A DNA stretch of 64,000 bases from Rhynchopus sp. YZ270_cl-10 (Eukaryota > Euglenozoa > Diplonemea > Diplonemida > Diplonemidae): NCBI GenBank assembly GCA_964035575.1, contig OZ037911.1, positions 806,001-870,000 on the forward strand, read 5' to 3'. The notes under the pieces were generated by a model. That model was not told where the DNA came from, made no database searches, and saw only the letters and a list, made by a program, of their open reading frames with translations. Positions 9,927 through 18,203 of the stretch are shown here, piece by piece; positions within the stretch are counted from its first letter, which is position 1; every line of letters begins with the position of its first letter. Both the position numbers and the translations under genes were made by a program.

Positions 9927-11874
9927 ATGTCTAAACCACTGAAGGACTCGCCGTATGACCAGAAGGAGGCGGACGTGAAGGGCAAGACGCTTGTGGCGGC
10001 GCAGAAGGCCTACAAGAACGAGGAGTTCCTCATGGGCAGGGACGCTCGCGGGATCCGTATTATGTGCGAGTTTGAGGAGACCGTGTCACGTCTCAAGCAC
10101 AACGGTGTCTCAGGGACATTCCTCTTCTTCGGATCTGCACGAGCCATGTTCCGTCCAGACTGGGACCGTGAGGTATTTTCCCCACAATTTTATTAGTTTT
10201 TTTCAAAAGGGATGAACCACGCTTTCATCTTCTCTATTCTGTGTCTTTTCCCCTTATTTTTCTTTGAACATTTTCTTTCCCCCCCCTTCCCTGCAAAAAA
10301 TAGCAACTCTCATTATTAAAAACTGGCGACTTGATTTGTCATTCCACCAAACAAAAAAAAAAAAAATTGCTTTGTTTGAGGTGTATCCACTTTTATTCCC
10401 CGAAATAAAGTGCCTCAATCCAAATTGCGTAGAAGGCAGCGACCATTAAGTGTCAGTATTTCCCTATCGTATCTGGACTTATCTCTATGAATTACCACCC
10501 ACCCCTCTCCCCACAGTTCGCCGCCACCAAGAAGAAGGTTGCCGACAAATCACTCTCAGAGGAGGAGCGTGAGCAGGCAGTACAGCGTATTGAACGTCTT
10601 AAGCGCACCGAATGGCTGTGCGAGTACATGGTCAAAGGGGAGGTATGGCACACACACACACATATCAAAAGCATGCTACATCATTTTCAAAAAACCACTA
10701 AAGTAGCGCTCAGGGTGTATAAGGTTAAACTTTTTTTTTTTTAATATGACCGAATGGACCCAACTTTAGTTATCATCTTAACGATTTGCGACCTTTTTTT
10801 TTAAAGGTGACAAAGCAACGAGAAGCTAGGGGCCATATTAGAATTTTTCTCTCTTTTATTTTTCCAAACACGTAGTGTATTAAGAAACTAGACAAAAAGA
10901 AAGCCAACGTTCAGATCTTGTATAACAGTATTTCCCCTTGATTCCTTTCACCTTGCGCCAAACAGATTTTTACCCCTATTTGGCTGCGTTCAACGAAAAA
11001 CACTGTTATATTTTTATTGTTATCAAGATCAGTTGGCGGATGATATCGTCTAGTTTTTGAAGAGTTTGCAACTCTCTTTTCATGTTCTCTCTTTCACAAC
11101 CCCCTACACCCCCCACCCCTAAAACCCCCACAGAAACTGGCCAAGCTCCTCACCGAGTGGGCAATGTCTGAGGAGATGCGTGACATAATCTCTATAGAGG
11201 GGGGTGGACACTCGCTCCGCCAATGCGACCCGGCATACCTCACCGAGCCCTGTGGAGAACATGCCGCACCATCCCGCCAGCGGTACTGCGTCGCAACAGG
11301 GGGCGGACCTGGTCTGATGGAGGCCGCAAACCGCGGAGCAAGCTCAGTTCCTGGCTCCCGCAGCGCTGGCTTCGCCATCAGCCTTCCCTTCGAAAAGGGC
11401 CTCAACCCTTACGTTACACCAGAGCTTGCCTTCACCTTCCACTACTTCTTCACAAGAAAGTACTGGATGATGTACCCAGCTAAGGTGCTTATTGTGCTCC
11501 CTGGAGGGTTTGGAACATTTGATGAGTTGTTTGAGAGCGTTACCCTTAAGCAGACTGGAAAGAAACCACCGTTTCCGGTTGTGTTGATTGGAAAGAGCTA
11601 CTGGGATGAGGTTGTGAACTGGAAGAAGCTTGCGGAGTATGGAACCATCTCGCAGCAGGACTGCGACCAGTTCTATGTAACAGATGACATAGATGAGGCT
11701 TACGAATACATCAAACGTTCCCTTGTCACCTCAGGACGTTCCAACCCATCTACCCCTATGAAACGTCCCGCAAGCGACCCCATCGGACCCCAGTCAGGCA
11801 ACAAACGTTACAAGCCAGCCTCTCTCGCCTCGATGTCGATGCCGCTGTCGCCCACTCTCCGTCCTATCGACTGA
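9927..11874 (+). CDS. LOG-type nucleotide phosphoribohydrolase-like protein, 3 exons, 370 aa
   Basis: Exons 9927-10172, 10517-10642 and 11134-11874 join in phase 0 to give 370 aa. The C-terminal half has the LOG / lysine-decarboxylase-like signatures: GGGPGLMEAANRGA and, in exon 3, LPGGFGTFDELFE, the PGGxGTxxE active-site motif. Family members remove ribose 5'-phosphate from nucleotide monophosphates (cytokinin activation in plants and bacteria); the substrate in protists is not fixed by sequence. Exon 1 carries the TFLFFGSARA strand that starts the Rossmann fold and exon 2 a charged helix. The fold is extended at both ends compared with the roughly 190-220 aa bacterial enzyme. ATG 9927 is chosen because the sequence upstream is low-complexity. 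Codon use is G/C-ending. Confidence 0.85.
10173..10516 (+). other. Cis-intron 1 of the LOG-type gene, phase 0, 344 bp
   Basis: Donor GAG|GTATTT, acceptor CTCTCCCCACAG|TTC. T-rich with several stops in frame. Confidence 0.8.
10643..11133 (+). other. Cis-intron 2 of the LOG-type gene, phase 0, 491 bp
   Basis: Donor GAG|GTATGG, acceptor AAACCCCCACAG|AAA. It contains a diverged type C hairpin repeat at 10805-10850 (AGGTGACAAAGC, then ACGAGAAGCTAGG). Confidence 0.8.
10805..10850 (+). repeat. HP-2 hairpin repeat, type C, diverged, intronic
   Basis: AAAGGTGA start, loop ACGAGAAG, and GCTAGGGGCC on the right. Pairing is only partial. Confidence 0.5.
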
Positions 11875-11897
11875 GTGAGGAGAGGGGGGGAAAAAAC

Positions 11898-11974
11898 AGT
11901 GGAGATTTGCACAACTGTGGCAACACAACCGAGGCAACTACACTCCAACAATTTGTCCAAAAAAAAAAAAAAAA
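11898..11974 (+). repeat. HP-1 hairpin repeat, long type B, A-tailed
   Basis: Begins AGTGGAG; TTGC/GCAA inner stem; then GAGGCAACTACACT, CCAACAATTTG and a 16-base A-rich tail. It starts 24 bp after the LOG-type stop codon. Confidence 0.7.
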
Positions 11975-12136
11975 TACACAAAAAAGTTAGTCACTCCACT
12001 CAGGGGAAAAAAACCCCCTGGAATCTTGTATGTATCTTCTCTCCACCTATTGTGGAAGTGTCTCTGCTTTTTTTAAGGCGGCAAAGAAGCAACGGTTTGT
12101 TGTGTCTTGGCAAAATCTTTCTAAAAAAAAAATGAC

Positions 12137-12192
12137 AGTGGAGCTTGCGTGGCAACTACACTATTCCAACAATTTTTCAAAAAAAAAAAAAA
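12137..12192 (+). repeat. HP-1 hairpin repeat, short type B, A-tailed
   Basis: AGTGGAG, inner stem TTGC/GCAA around GTG, CTACACT, then CCAACAATTTTTC and an A-run. Confidence 0.7.
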
Positions 12193-12195
12193 GTG

Positions 12196-12256
12196 TAGTG
12201 GAGTTCATCCTCGGGTGTCTACACTAATACAACCAAGTTTTCAAAAAAGAAAAAAA
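12196..12256 (+). repeat. HP-1 hairpin repeat, type A, A-tailed
   Basis: TAGTGGAG/CTACACTA outer stem, CATC/GGTG inner stem closed by CTCG, tail AACCAAGTTTTCA6. It directly follows a type B copy, which shows that A and B share one design. Confidence 0.75.
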
Positions 12257-13095
12257 CGATGATGATATGCCCTGTAGTGCATATTATTGGGTTTTCACTT
12301 TTAATTGCGCTTTACAAACGGAGCGGGGTGTATGTGTGCATGAGAGACACATTTCATCTAGCAAAATTTTCTTTCGGTTCCCCCATTTTTCTTGTATTTT
12401 TTTTTTTTTTTTGTTTTTTGTTTTTTTGTTTTCATTTCCAACCTCTCTTTTTTTGTCCACAACAGTTATTGACTGTTGAGGGCAAGTACCTGTACTCTCC
12501 CCCCTTATTTCTAGCCATGTTTCATATATGATGGGTGGGTCGATAGGTGAGCAGGGGGGTGGCTTCTTTTTTTGGACATTTTGTGTGACTGCCGTTTGCC
12601 AGTTGTTTTGTTTTTTTTTGCAATGCCTGCAAAAAAAAAAATCAGCGGTAAAAATGATTGATTACAAAAAACGTCTTTCCATCCTCCCCCCCCTGCTGTG
12701 AGTTTATTAATGTAGTGCGAACGTTTCGGGGTTTAGGTTCATGTGGTTAATGTCCGTAGAGGCATTTTTCACCTTTCTTTTTTTTCTTTCTTTCAAAAAA
12801 AAAAAGTTTTTTTTTTTTTCATAGAGGTGACGTGTCTTCTGTTGTACACGTTGTGCCCTGTCTATTGTAGTTCTTATGAGATGTTCGTTTTTTCTTTTTT
12901 TTTTTTTTCTTCTTTTTTTTTTTTGGATGTGTGCTTACTAAACCCATGTCTTGTGAACGAAGAAAAAGGGTATTCCAGGGTGTGGTAGGGTGTAAGGTGT
13001 AAGGTGTGACTCACCAAATCATCCACCAACCCTCACCAATTGGTTCCTGTGTGTGGCTTTGGCCGCAGTGTGAATCTTCGCCTCCCCCCCCTCAT
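12257..13095. other. Intergenic, low-complexity, no gene seen
   Basis: T-rich sequence with runs up to 18 T. It holds one diverged type D hairpin (12331-12362) and nothing else recognisable. Confidence 0.6.
12331..12362 (+). repeat. HP-2 hairpin repeat, type D, diverged
   Basis: TATGTGTGCATGAGAGACAC then ATTTCATCT; stem TGTGT/ACACA partly kept. Confidence 0.5.
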
Positions 13096-13202
13096 CTACA
13101 CGGCTAGGCTGTGTAACACCTATTACACAGTCGAGAAAGTGTTATTTTTCCTGATATCAGATTTCATATCACTGTCACACCGTTACACAGCGTAGCCGTG
13201 TA
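13096..13202. mobile_element. MITE-like element, 107 bp, 21 bp inverted ends
   Basis: Left end TACACGGCTAGGCTGTGTAA is the reverse complement of the right end TTACACAGCGTAGCCGTGTA apart from one base. The interior is AT-rich with no coding. Confidence 0.65.
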
Positions 13203-13689
13203 TTGTGATGTGTTCACAAGAGACTGCCTTCCGCATATCTGTTCATCACTATAGTTAGTGTGTTGCACCACACTTCCCAGCCACACCTTCTTTTTCTTTC
13301 TCCCAAACAGAAACACCATCTTTTCTTTAAAAGGAGTGTGTAACAACGAGGCACATTCATTTTCCCCAAAATTTAAAAAAAAAAAAAAAAAACTCCCCCC
13401 TTCCCTGCTCTCCCAACTCTCTCTGTGCTGTGAGTGGCTACAGAAGCAAATATTGGGTACGTTTTCTGTTTTTTTTACCTTCCATATACCTTCTCTTCAG
13501 TAGAATAGATAGTATATTTGAAACAATGGTTTTATGTTTTGGGGATCCATTTTCTTTTTTTTTGGAGCAAAAAAAAGAAAGATAACAATTTTTTACAAAA
13601 ACAATATTATTACGTACACGAATCGAAAAAAAAGGCAAAAAAAAACCCCCCAACCGGATCTAGCTTACAAACAAAAGACATTTCCCCCC

Positions 13690-13745
13690 CCATGCCTGCG
13701 TCCACCGATGCACGGTGAGGCGTTTGCCCTTTCAAATTCTATTTT
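13690..13745 (+). repeat. Dispersed repeat family F, copy 1
   Basis: CATGCCTGCGTCC, GATGCACGGTGAGGCGTT, then CCCTTTCAAATT. Other copies lie at 40538, 43763, 44297, 44527, 44697 and 58857. Confidence 0.6.
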
Positions 13746-13930
13746 TCCCCCTCTCATTTCTCCTCTTCCGCAGAAACCTAGAAATACAAAATGTATTCAG
13801 ATGACCAAGCATTGAGGGGCTTAGGCTGATTGACGTCGGCCAAGCTGACATGCCCATTTTTCACTTTTTTTACAACCGATTTAAACCGATCGCCACTGAC
13901 CCCACCGCTCACCACCGACCAAGGTCAGCG

Positions 13931-14053
13931 TCAGTCAGTCCAACCCTCGCCGAGACGGGGGGACAGGTGCTGGTTGCGGCCAATGTACTTGGAGAACTCC
14001 CTGTACGTCACAGTGCCCTCACCACCCTCGTCGGCGGCGTTGAACATCGACCT
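13931..14053 (-). pseudogene. EF-hand fragment (calmodulin/centrin-like), 40 codons
   Basis: On the minus strand the frame reads SMFNAADEGGEGTVTYREF then SKYIGRNQHL and a stop. D1, E5, G6, V8 and E12 of a 12-residue EF loop are in place; position 3 is Gly. Nothing upstream or downstream on that strand extends it to a full calmodulin-like protein. It is G/C-rich in an AT-rich spacer and abuts TIR element T2, so it may be a captured or left-behind exon. Confidence 0.5.
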
Positions 14054-14071
14054 ATTTCGGTTCATCTTATA

Positions 14072-14631
14072 ATACAGTCCCGGCTATATTGTATAGGCTC
14101 TTAAATGGGTAGTTTGTATTTATACGGGTTCCTATTTCGTGAATATTTAATTTATTTTTGTAACGCTGCAAATTTTTCCAAATAATTATTTAATTTTTGT
14201 GGCGGGCCCGCTCGGGCCCGCCATGTCTGCCTGCGGCGCGACCGTAGGGAGCGCCGCAGGCAGACGGTACGGTACAGTACGGAGAAGCTGGGTCAGGGCG
14301 GCCCGGCGGGGAGGGGCGGGGCGTCGGAGGACCCTGCGACGTAGTACGCCCCTATCCCCTGAATGTCGGCAGCGACATTCTCCACCAGCGCCACGTCTTC
14401 GGCCTGCGCCTCGGACACCTCAATAGTCACTGTGGCCGTCATCCCTGCCATTTCGAGGGAGATGTTGTTCCGCTCATATTATAGTTTTGTGAAGGAGTGT
14501 GTGTGGGGTCAATGGTAGTAAACTGGGTTTCGTGGGTCACTAAAAAACGAGGTTTTTATTTCGTGAATAATTAATTAATTTTTGGCGGCTTCACGAAATA
14601 GAAACCCGGAATATTATAGTCGGGACTGTAT
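14072..14631. mobile_element. TIR element T2, 560 bp, non-autonomous
   Basis: Ends ATACAGTCCCGGCTATA (14072-14088) and TATAGTCGGGACTGTAT (14615-14631) are inverted repeats, and a second inverted block ACGGGTTCCTATTTCGTGAA (14124) / TTCACGAAATAGAAACCCG (14590) lies just inside. The centre holds a GC-rich hairpin (GTCTGCCTGCGGCGC / GCGCCGCAGGCAGAC) and a G/C-rich 52-codon open frame on the minus strand. There is no transposase, so it would need enzymes from elsewhere. Confidence 0.65.
14293..14451 (-). other. G/C-rich 52-codon open frame inside T2
   Basis: Reads MAGMTATVTIEVSEAQ and continues as a plausible soluble peptide to a stop. Its composition is far more GC-rich than the element around it, so it may be a captured host exon rather than an element gene. 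No family was recognised. Confidence 0.3.
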
Positions 14632-14742
14632 CTTTTTTATTTTCGACTTTTTTAAAAAGTGATCCACCCTCACTGCACTCTCCTTCTCCTATCCCCCCAC
14701 CCCCCCGCTTTTCAAGAAAATCTAAAAAACACATCACTTAAA

Positions 14743-15823
14743 ATGTTGAAAAATGGAATGGTGAGCAGCGGGTCGAACAACCAAGCTGCCGACCGTTTGG
14801 GCGACATGGTGGAATACATGAAGACCGACGAGTACAAGAAGAGCCGCGAACCCAAGGAGGTTATTGCCAAGAAGGCGGTCTACATGCAGGGCCCTAAGGA
14901 CATGATCGGATCCAACCCCGAAGAGGTGGATATTATGGGAGACGACGACTTTGAGTTGCAACAGCTGAGGGAAAGGAGAATGGCGGTGATGAAAGCGCAG
15001 CAGGCGAAGGCAAAGGAGTTGAAGCAGCGCGGCCACGGGATGTACCGGGAGATTAACGAGAAGGACTTCCTGCCCGAGGTCACATCTACGACGTACGTGG
15101 CGTGCCACTTCTTCCACGATAAATTCTCGCGCTGCGACGTCATGCACAACAAGCTCGGAGAAATCTCCGACCGTGTGGTTCAAATCAAATTCGTGAAGAT
15201 CAACGCCGAGGAAGCCCCATTCTTCTCAGACAAGCTCTCCGTCAAGGTCCTCCCCTGTGTCATCCTCTTCAAAGATGGAGTCGCCACCGACAAAATCGAA
15301 GGGTTCGATGGGCTCGCCTACGGGGACAACTTCCCTACCTCCCGCCTTGAGAAGAGATTGTGCAAGGTATGTTGTGCGAGGTTGTGATATCACCTCATGT
15401 TCCACTCTTTTGCAAGTACGACCGCGTTTTTAGTACGTTTTAACTCTTTGCTTAAGGTGCAGAGATTGTTTGACATTATTTTGTAAGAATAGAGGTATCT
15501 TAAAAGATGGCCTAACTAAAGGTTGCGTAAAAAAGAAAAAAACAGCTGGTGTTGTGCGATCAAAGATGACTAAAAACACAGAGAGGCTTAGGATCATCTT
15601 ATAAACTTTTCTTTTGACAAAAATGTGTGGAAAAGACAAACAACAACTATTTACTAAGAAAAAAATAAACAGGGGGTTATTTTCTCTCGATAGCAATTCC
15701 TTATTTATCTTTTTAGAGTTCCTTAGTACTGCCTACAAACACCACCCCCCTACACTACAGAGCTTCAAGATTGAGATGAGCAGTCAAGGGCTGGACGATG
15801 ACGCTGCTGATGACTACCAGTAA
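14743..15823 (+). CDS. TXNDC9: TXNDC9 / phosducin-like protein 3 homologue, 2 exons, 228 aa
   Basis: Exons 14743-15366 and 15761-15823 join in phase 0. An N-terminal helical region (about 1-95) with Lys/Arg/Gln-rich coils leads to the family hallmark HGMYREINEKDF and a thioredoxin-like fold: VACHFFHDKFSRCDVM, FVKINAEEAPFFSDKL, then VLPCVILFKDG with the cis-Pro, and GFDGLAYGDNF. As in the family, the CxxC redox pair is absent (FSRCDVM keeps one Cys). The C-terminal exon adds an acidic tail DDDAADDYQ. Known members are cytosolic regulators of the CCT/TRiC chaperonin during tubulin and actin folding, which fits a flagellate. The length is close to that of other members. Confidence 0.93.
15367..15760 (+). 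other. Cis-intron of TXNDC9, phase 0, 394 bp
   Basis: Donor AAG|GTATGT, acceptor CTACACTACAG|AGC. A type C hairpin repeat sits in the middle (15564-15616). Confidence 0.85.
15564..15616 (+). repeat. HP-2 hairpin repeat, type C, intronic
   Basis: Outer stem AAGATGA/TCATCTT, inner CTAA/TTAG, loop ending AGAGAG, then ATAAACTTTTCTTTT. Confidence 0.7.
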
Positions 15824-16278
15824 GAAGTAGGTGAGATAAAGTGCTAAAAAAAAACTGCTCAAAAATAAAAAAAATGCGCGTCAGAGAGAAGGGGGGAGTG
15901 TATGCGTGTATCACCACACCCTCTCCCCTTCTTCCTGGCGGCGTGTCTCTGGCTTTCTGGTCCTTGTCTGTTTGCACCGTCTTTTAAGAATCCGTTTCTT
16001 CACATTATTTCCGACGAATTTCCCGTCCTTTTTTCTTTTTTCCCTTCTTTTTTTGATAAGGTTTTGCGGCGCTGAAATAGTCGTCTTCATCCCACCCCCC
16101 CCAGTATTTTCTTTAAAAGCAAAACAAATAAAGTAAAAAAAAAAATTGGTCAGGACACTGCCCCAACTTTGCAAAAGGACCGGTGCAGCGGGGTTGCTGT
16201 TTTTTTTTTGTTCCCCCCAGAAATAGGATATCGGGTTTTTCTTTTTTATTGTGGACGCATGCCACCCCTTTTTTTAAC

Positions 16279-16316
16279 AAGATGTGTCTGCACACACGTG
16301 ATGCATACTCATCTTT
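16279..16316 (+). repeat. HP-2 hairpin repeat, type D
   Basis: AAGATG/CATCTT outer stem; inner TGCA/TGCA around CACACGTGA. It runs straight into a family E copy. Confidence 0.6.
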
Positions 16317-16510
16317 ATCTGATGTAAACCACGAAATGGATGTAAGATTGCACGGATTTAAGAATTGTATCGTTTTCTCCAAGTTCTACAACTGTTGGTT
16401 TCAAGCATCTCAGTTTGATAAGGATATAGGACTGCACGGAGTTACGAATAATGTAGTTCTCTCCAAGTTCTACAACTTATGCTTGGTTTCAAGCATCTCG
16501 GTTTTAAAAT
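16317..16510 (+). repeat. Dispersed repeat family E with tandem duplication
   Basis: Starts CTGATGTAAACCACGAAATG. A block of about 80-90 bp ending TTTCAAGCATCTC and GGTTT or AGTTT occurs twice in tandem (about 16336-16423 and 16424-16505). Confidence 0.6.
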
Positions 16511-16673
16511 AAAAACCGATTTTTTTGTCTCAGAAGCATTTCCAACCTAAAAAACCGATTCCCCTTTTTTAAGGAAAAAACAGCATTTCTCAATTTTCTC
16601 AAATTCTCAAGTATTTTTTTTTATGTAGAACGGAATGTACAGAGCTGATATCACCCCCTCCATACCCTTTTTT

Positions 16674-16703
16674 AGATGTGCACACGAGAAGCACATTCAT
16701 CTT
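16674..16703 (+). repeat. HP-2 hairpin repeat, type D
   Basis: AGATG/CATCT outer stem, TGTGC/GCACA inner stem, loop ACACGAGAA, T-run after. Confidence 0.75.
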
Positions 16704-17080
16704 TCAAAAAAATTCTTTTTTTTTTCCTCCCCACCCCTAGCTAGTATTAGGGATTGGCGTTCATTTGTGATGTCTGCATGTTGCAAACAAACCACTGATG
16801 GATCGGGAGATGAAATGTGCAGACTCTATGTTTCAGAGGGAAGGATTTTTATATAAATCCAATTATTTGATATCCAGAAATAGAAGGGGCGGGAAAAAAA
16901 TATCTTTTGCATATTGTGAAAGCACAACTTTGGGTGTCTTCACTACCACCAAATTTTTTAAAAATTTTAGCAAAACGAAAGCAAAAGGCAGACATTAGAA
17001 CAGGGACCAAAATCTTCCCCCCACACACCCCCCCTGTTCCCCCCCCACAATGAAGGACAGTCCCCGCTTTTATTTGTTTG

Positions 17081-17114
17081 AGATGAGTGGCTGTACGAGA
17101 GGCACATTCATCTT
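17081..17114 (+). repeat. HP-2 hairpin repeat, type D
   Basis: AGATGA/TCATCT outer stem, GTG/CAC inner, loop containing ACGAGAGG. Confidence 0.7.
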
Positions 17115-17239
17115 ACAAAAAAGGCTTTCTTTATTTTTTTGGTTTTAGACGAGATTTTTATTTTTCCTTTTTCCACTTTTTCATATAGAGAGAACCCAAC
17201 AAAAAATAGCACACGCCACCTACCTTTCATCTACACCGT

Positions 17240-17870
17240 CTTTGTTTCTTTCTTTCTTTCTTGGGGGACCAAACCCGCACCAATAAGCGATGAAGCAGGC
17301 TTCTCGGGTTCGTCCCAAATTTCCCAAAACTCAAAACATTTTGAGCATTGGTTGTCCCTTCCTTTAAGGGATCCGTTTCTCCGATTCTTCTTTCTGCCAC
17401 AGACGCCGGGTTTCTGTCGGAGCTTTGAGGCCGGAATTCTCCAAAATAATTCTGTTGTTTTTGTATGAAGCAATACCCTGGGTGATGAGTCTGGTGCCAT
17501 CTTCGAGTACGAGGTCGGCCAGAAGCGCAGAAGGTTCTTATTTTCAACACTCCGGGACGGACACCCGCTTCTTCAGAAATTTAACGTCACTGATAATCAT
17601 CTTCCTTGTTGTGACGGAACGCATGGCTGCCCCAATACATAAAGCAAACACTATTGGTATTCGTCTTTTGTCTCTTCCTCAACAACTGTCACCTTCCCGG
17701 GGGTTTTCTGCCACAATGTCTTCAAGGAGAGACTTGAGCTTTGCGAAGGCTTCTAAGGTAGCTCCCCAAATGTGCTTCCCCTTGCCGTACGTAAGCAGAC
17801 CCATGCTCCGAGATCGAGCAGTCGTGATCTCACTGCGGCGTGTGTGGTGGATCTCTCCTTCTCTGCTCTA
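17240..17870 (-). pseudogene. Decayed minus-strand coding remnants, unknown family
   Basis: Three stretches read like real protein on the minus strand but in different frames: YGKGKHIWGATLEAFAKLKS continuing LLEDIVAENP near 17.7 kb, RKMIISDVKFLKKRVSV near 17.6 kb, and ALLADLVLEDGTRLITQG continuing to ETRRLWQ near 17.4 kb. Their order is collinear with one decayed gene transcribed opposite to all intact genes. No family was recognised, so it could be an old host gene or part of a mobile element. Confidence 0.35.
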
Positions 17871-18203
17871 CGCTGTAAGCCTGGGGGTGCACCCCTCGTT
17901 GCTTCCGGCACACCGGTCGCATGCCAGGTTACCCTGTTTAGCTGTTTTATGACAACGCTCAGTTTTTTCTTTTTTTTGCACACTTAAGTCTGGGCACACA
18001 CCATACAGTACATGAGTATGAAAAAAGGAAAACATCTGAGATCTTTCCCCCCCCTCTCCCCTCCCATATAACACCCCACAGAACCTCTCCTTAGGTCTAA
18101 GAATCACTTAGAGTTGGATTTTTTTCTTTTTTTCTTTTTTTGCAGTGCTTTGTCTTTTGGTTGTATGAAACCGATTCTTTTGTAAGACCTAAAAGAAGAA
18201 TTC

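Larger units (their letters stand above)
15824..18203. other. Repeat-rich spacer between TXNDC9 and the PPR/PIN gene
   Basis: Holds family D and E repeats (16.2-17.1 kb), a diverged HP-1 copy near 16915-16965, and decayed minus-strand coding pieces (17240-17870). No intact gene was seen. The last 60 bp, with a T/C tract ending TTTTTTGCAG near 18145, look like the acceptor for the next gene. Confidence 0.6.
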
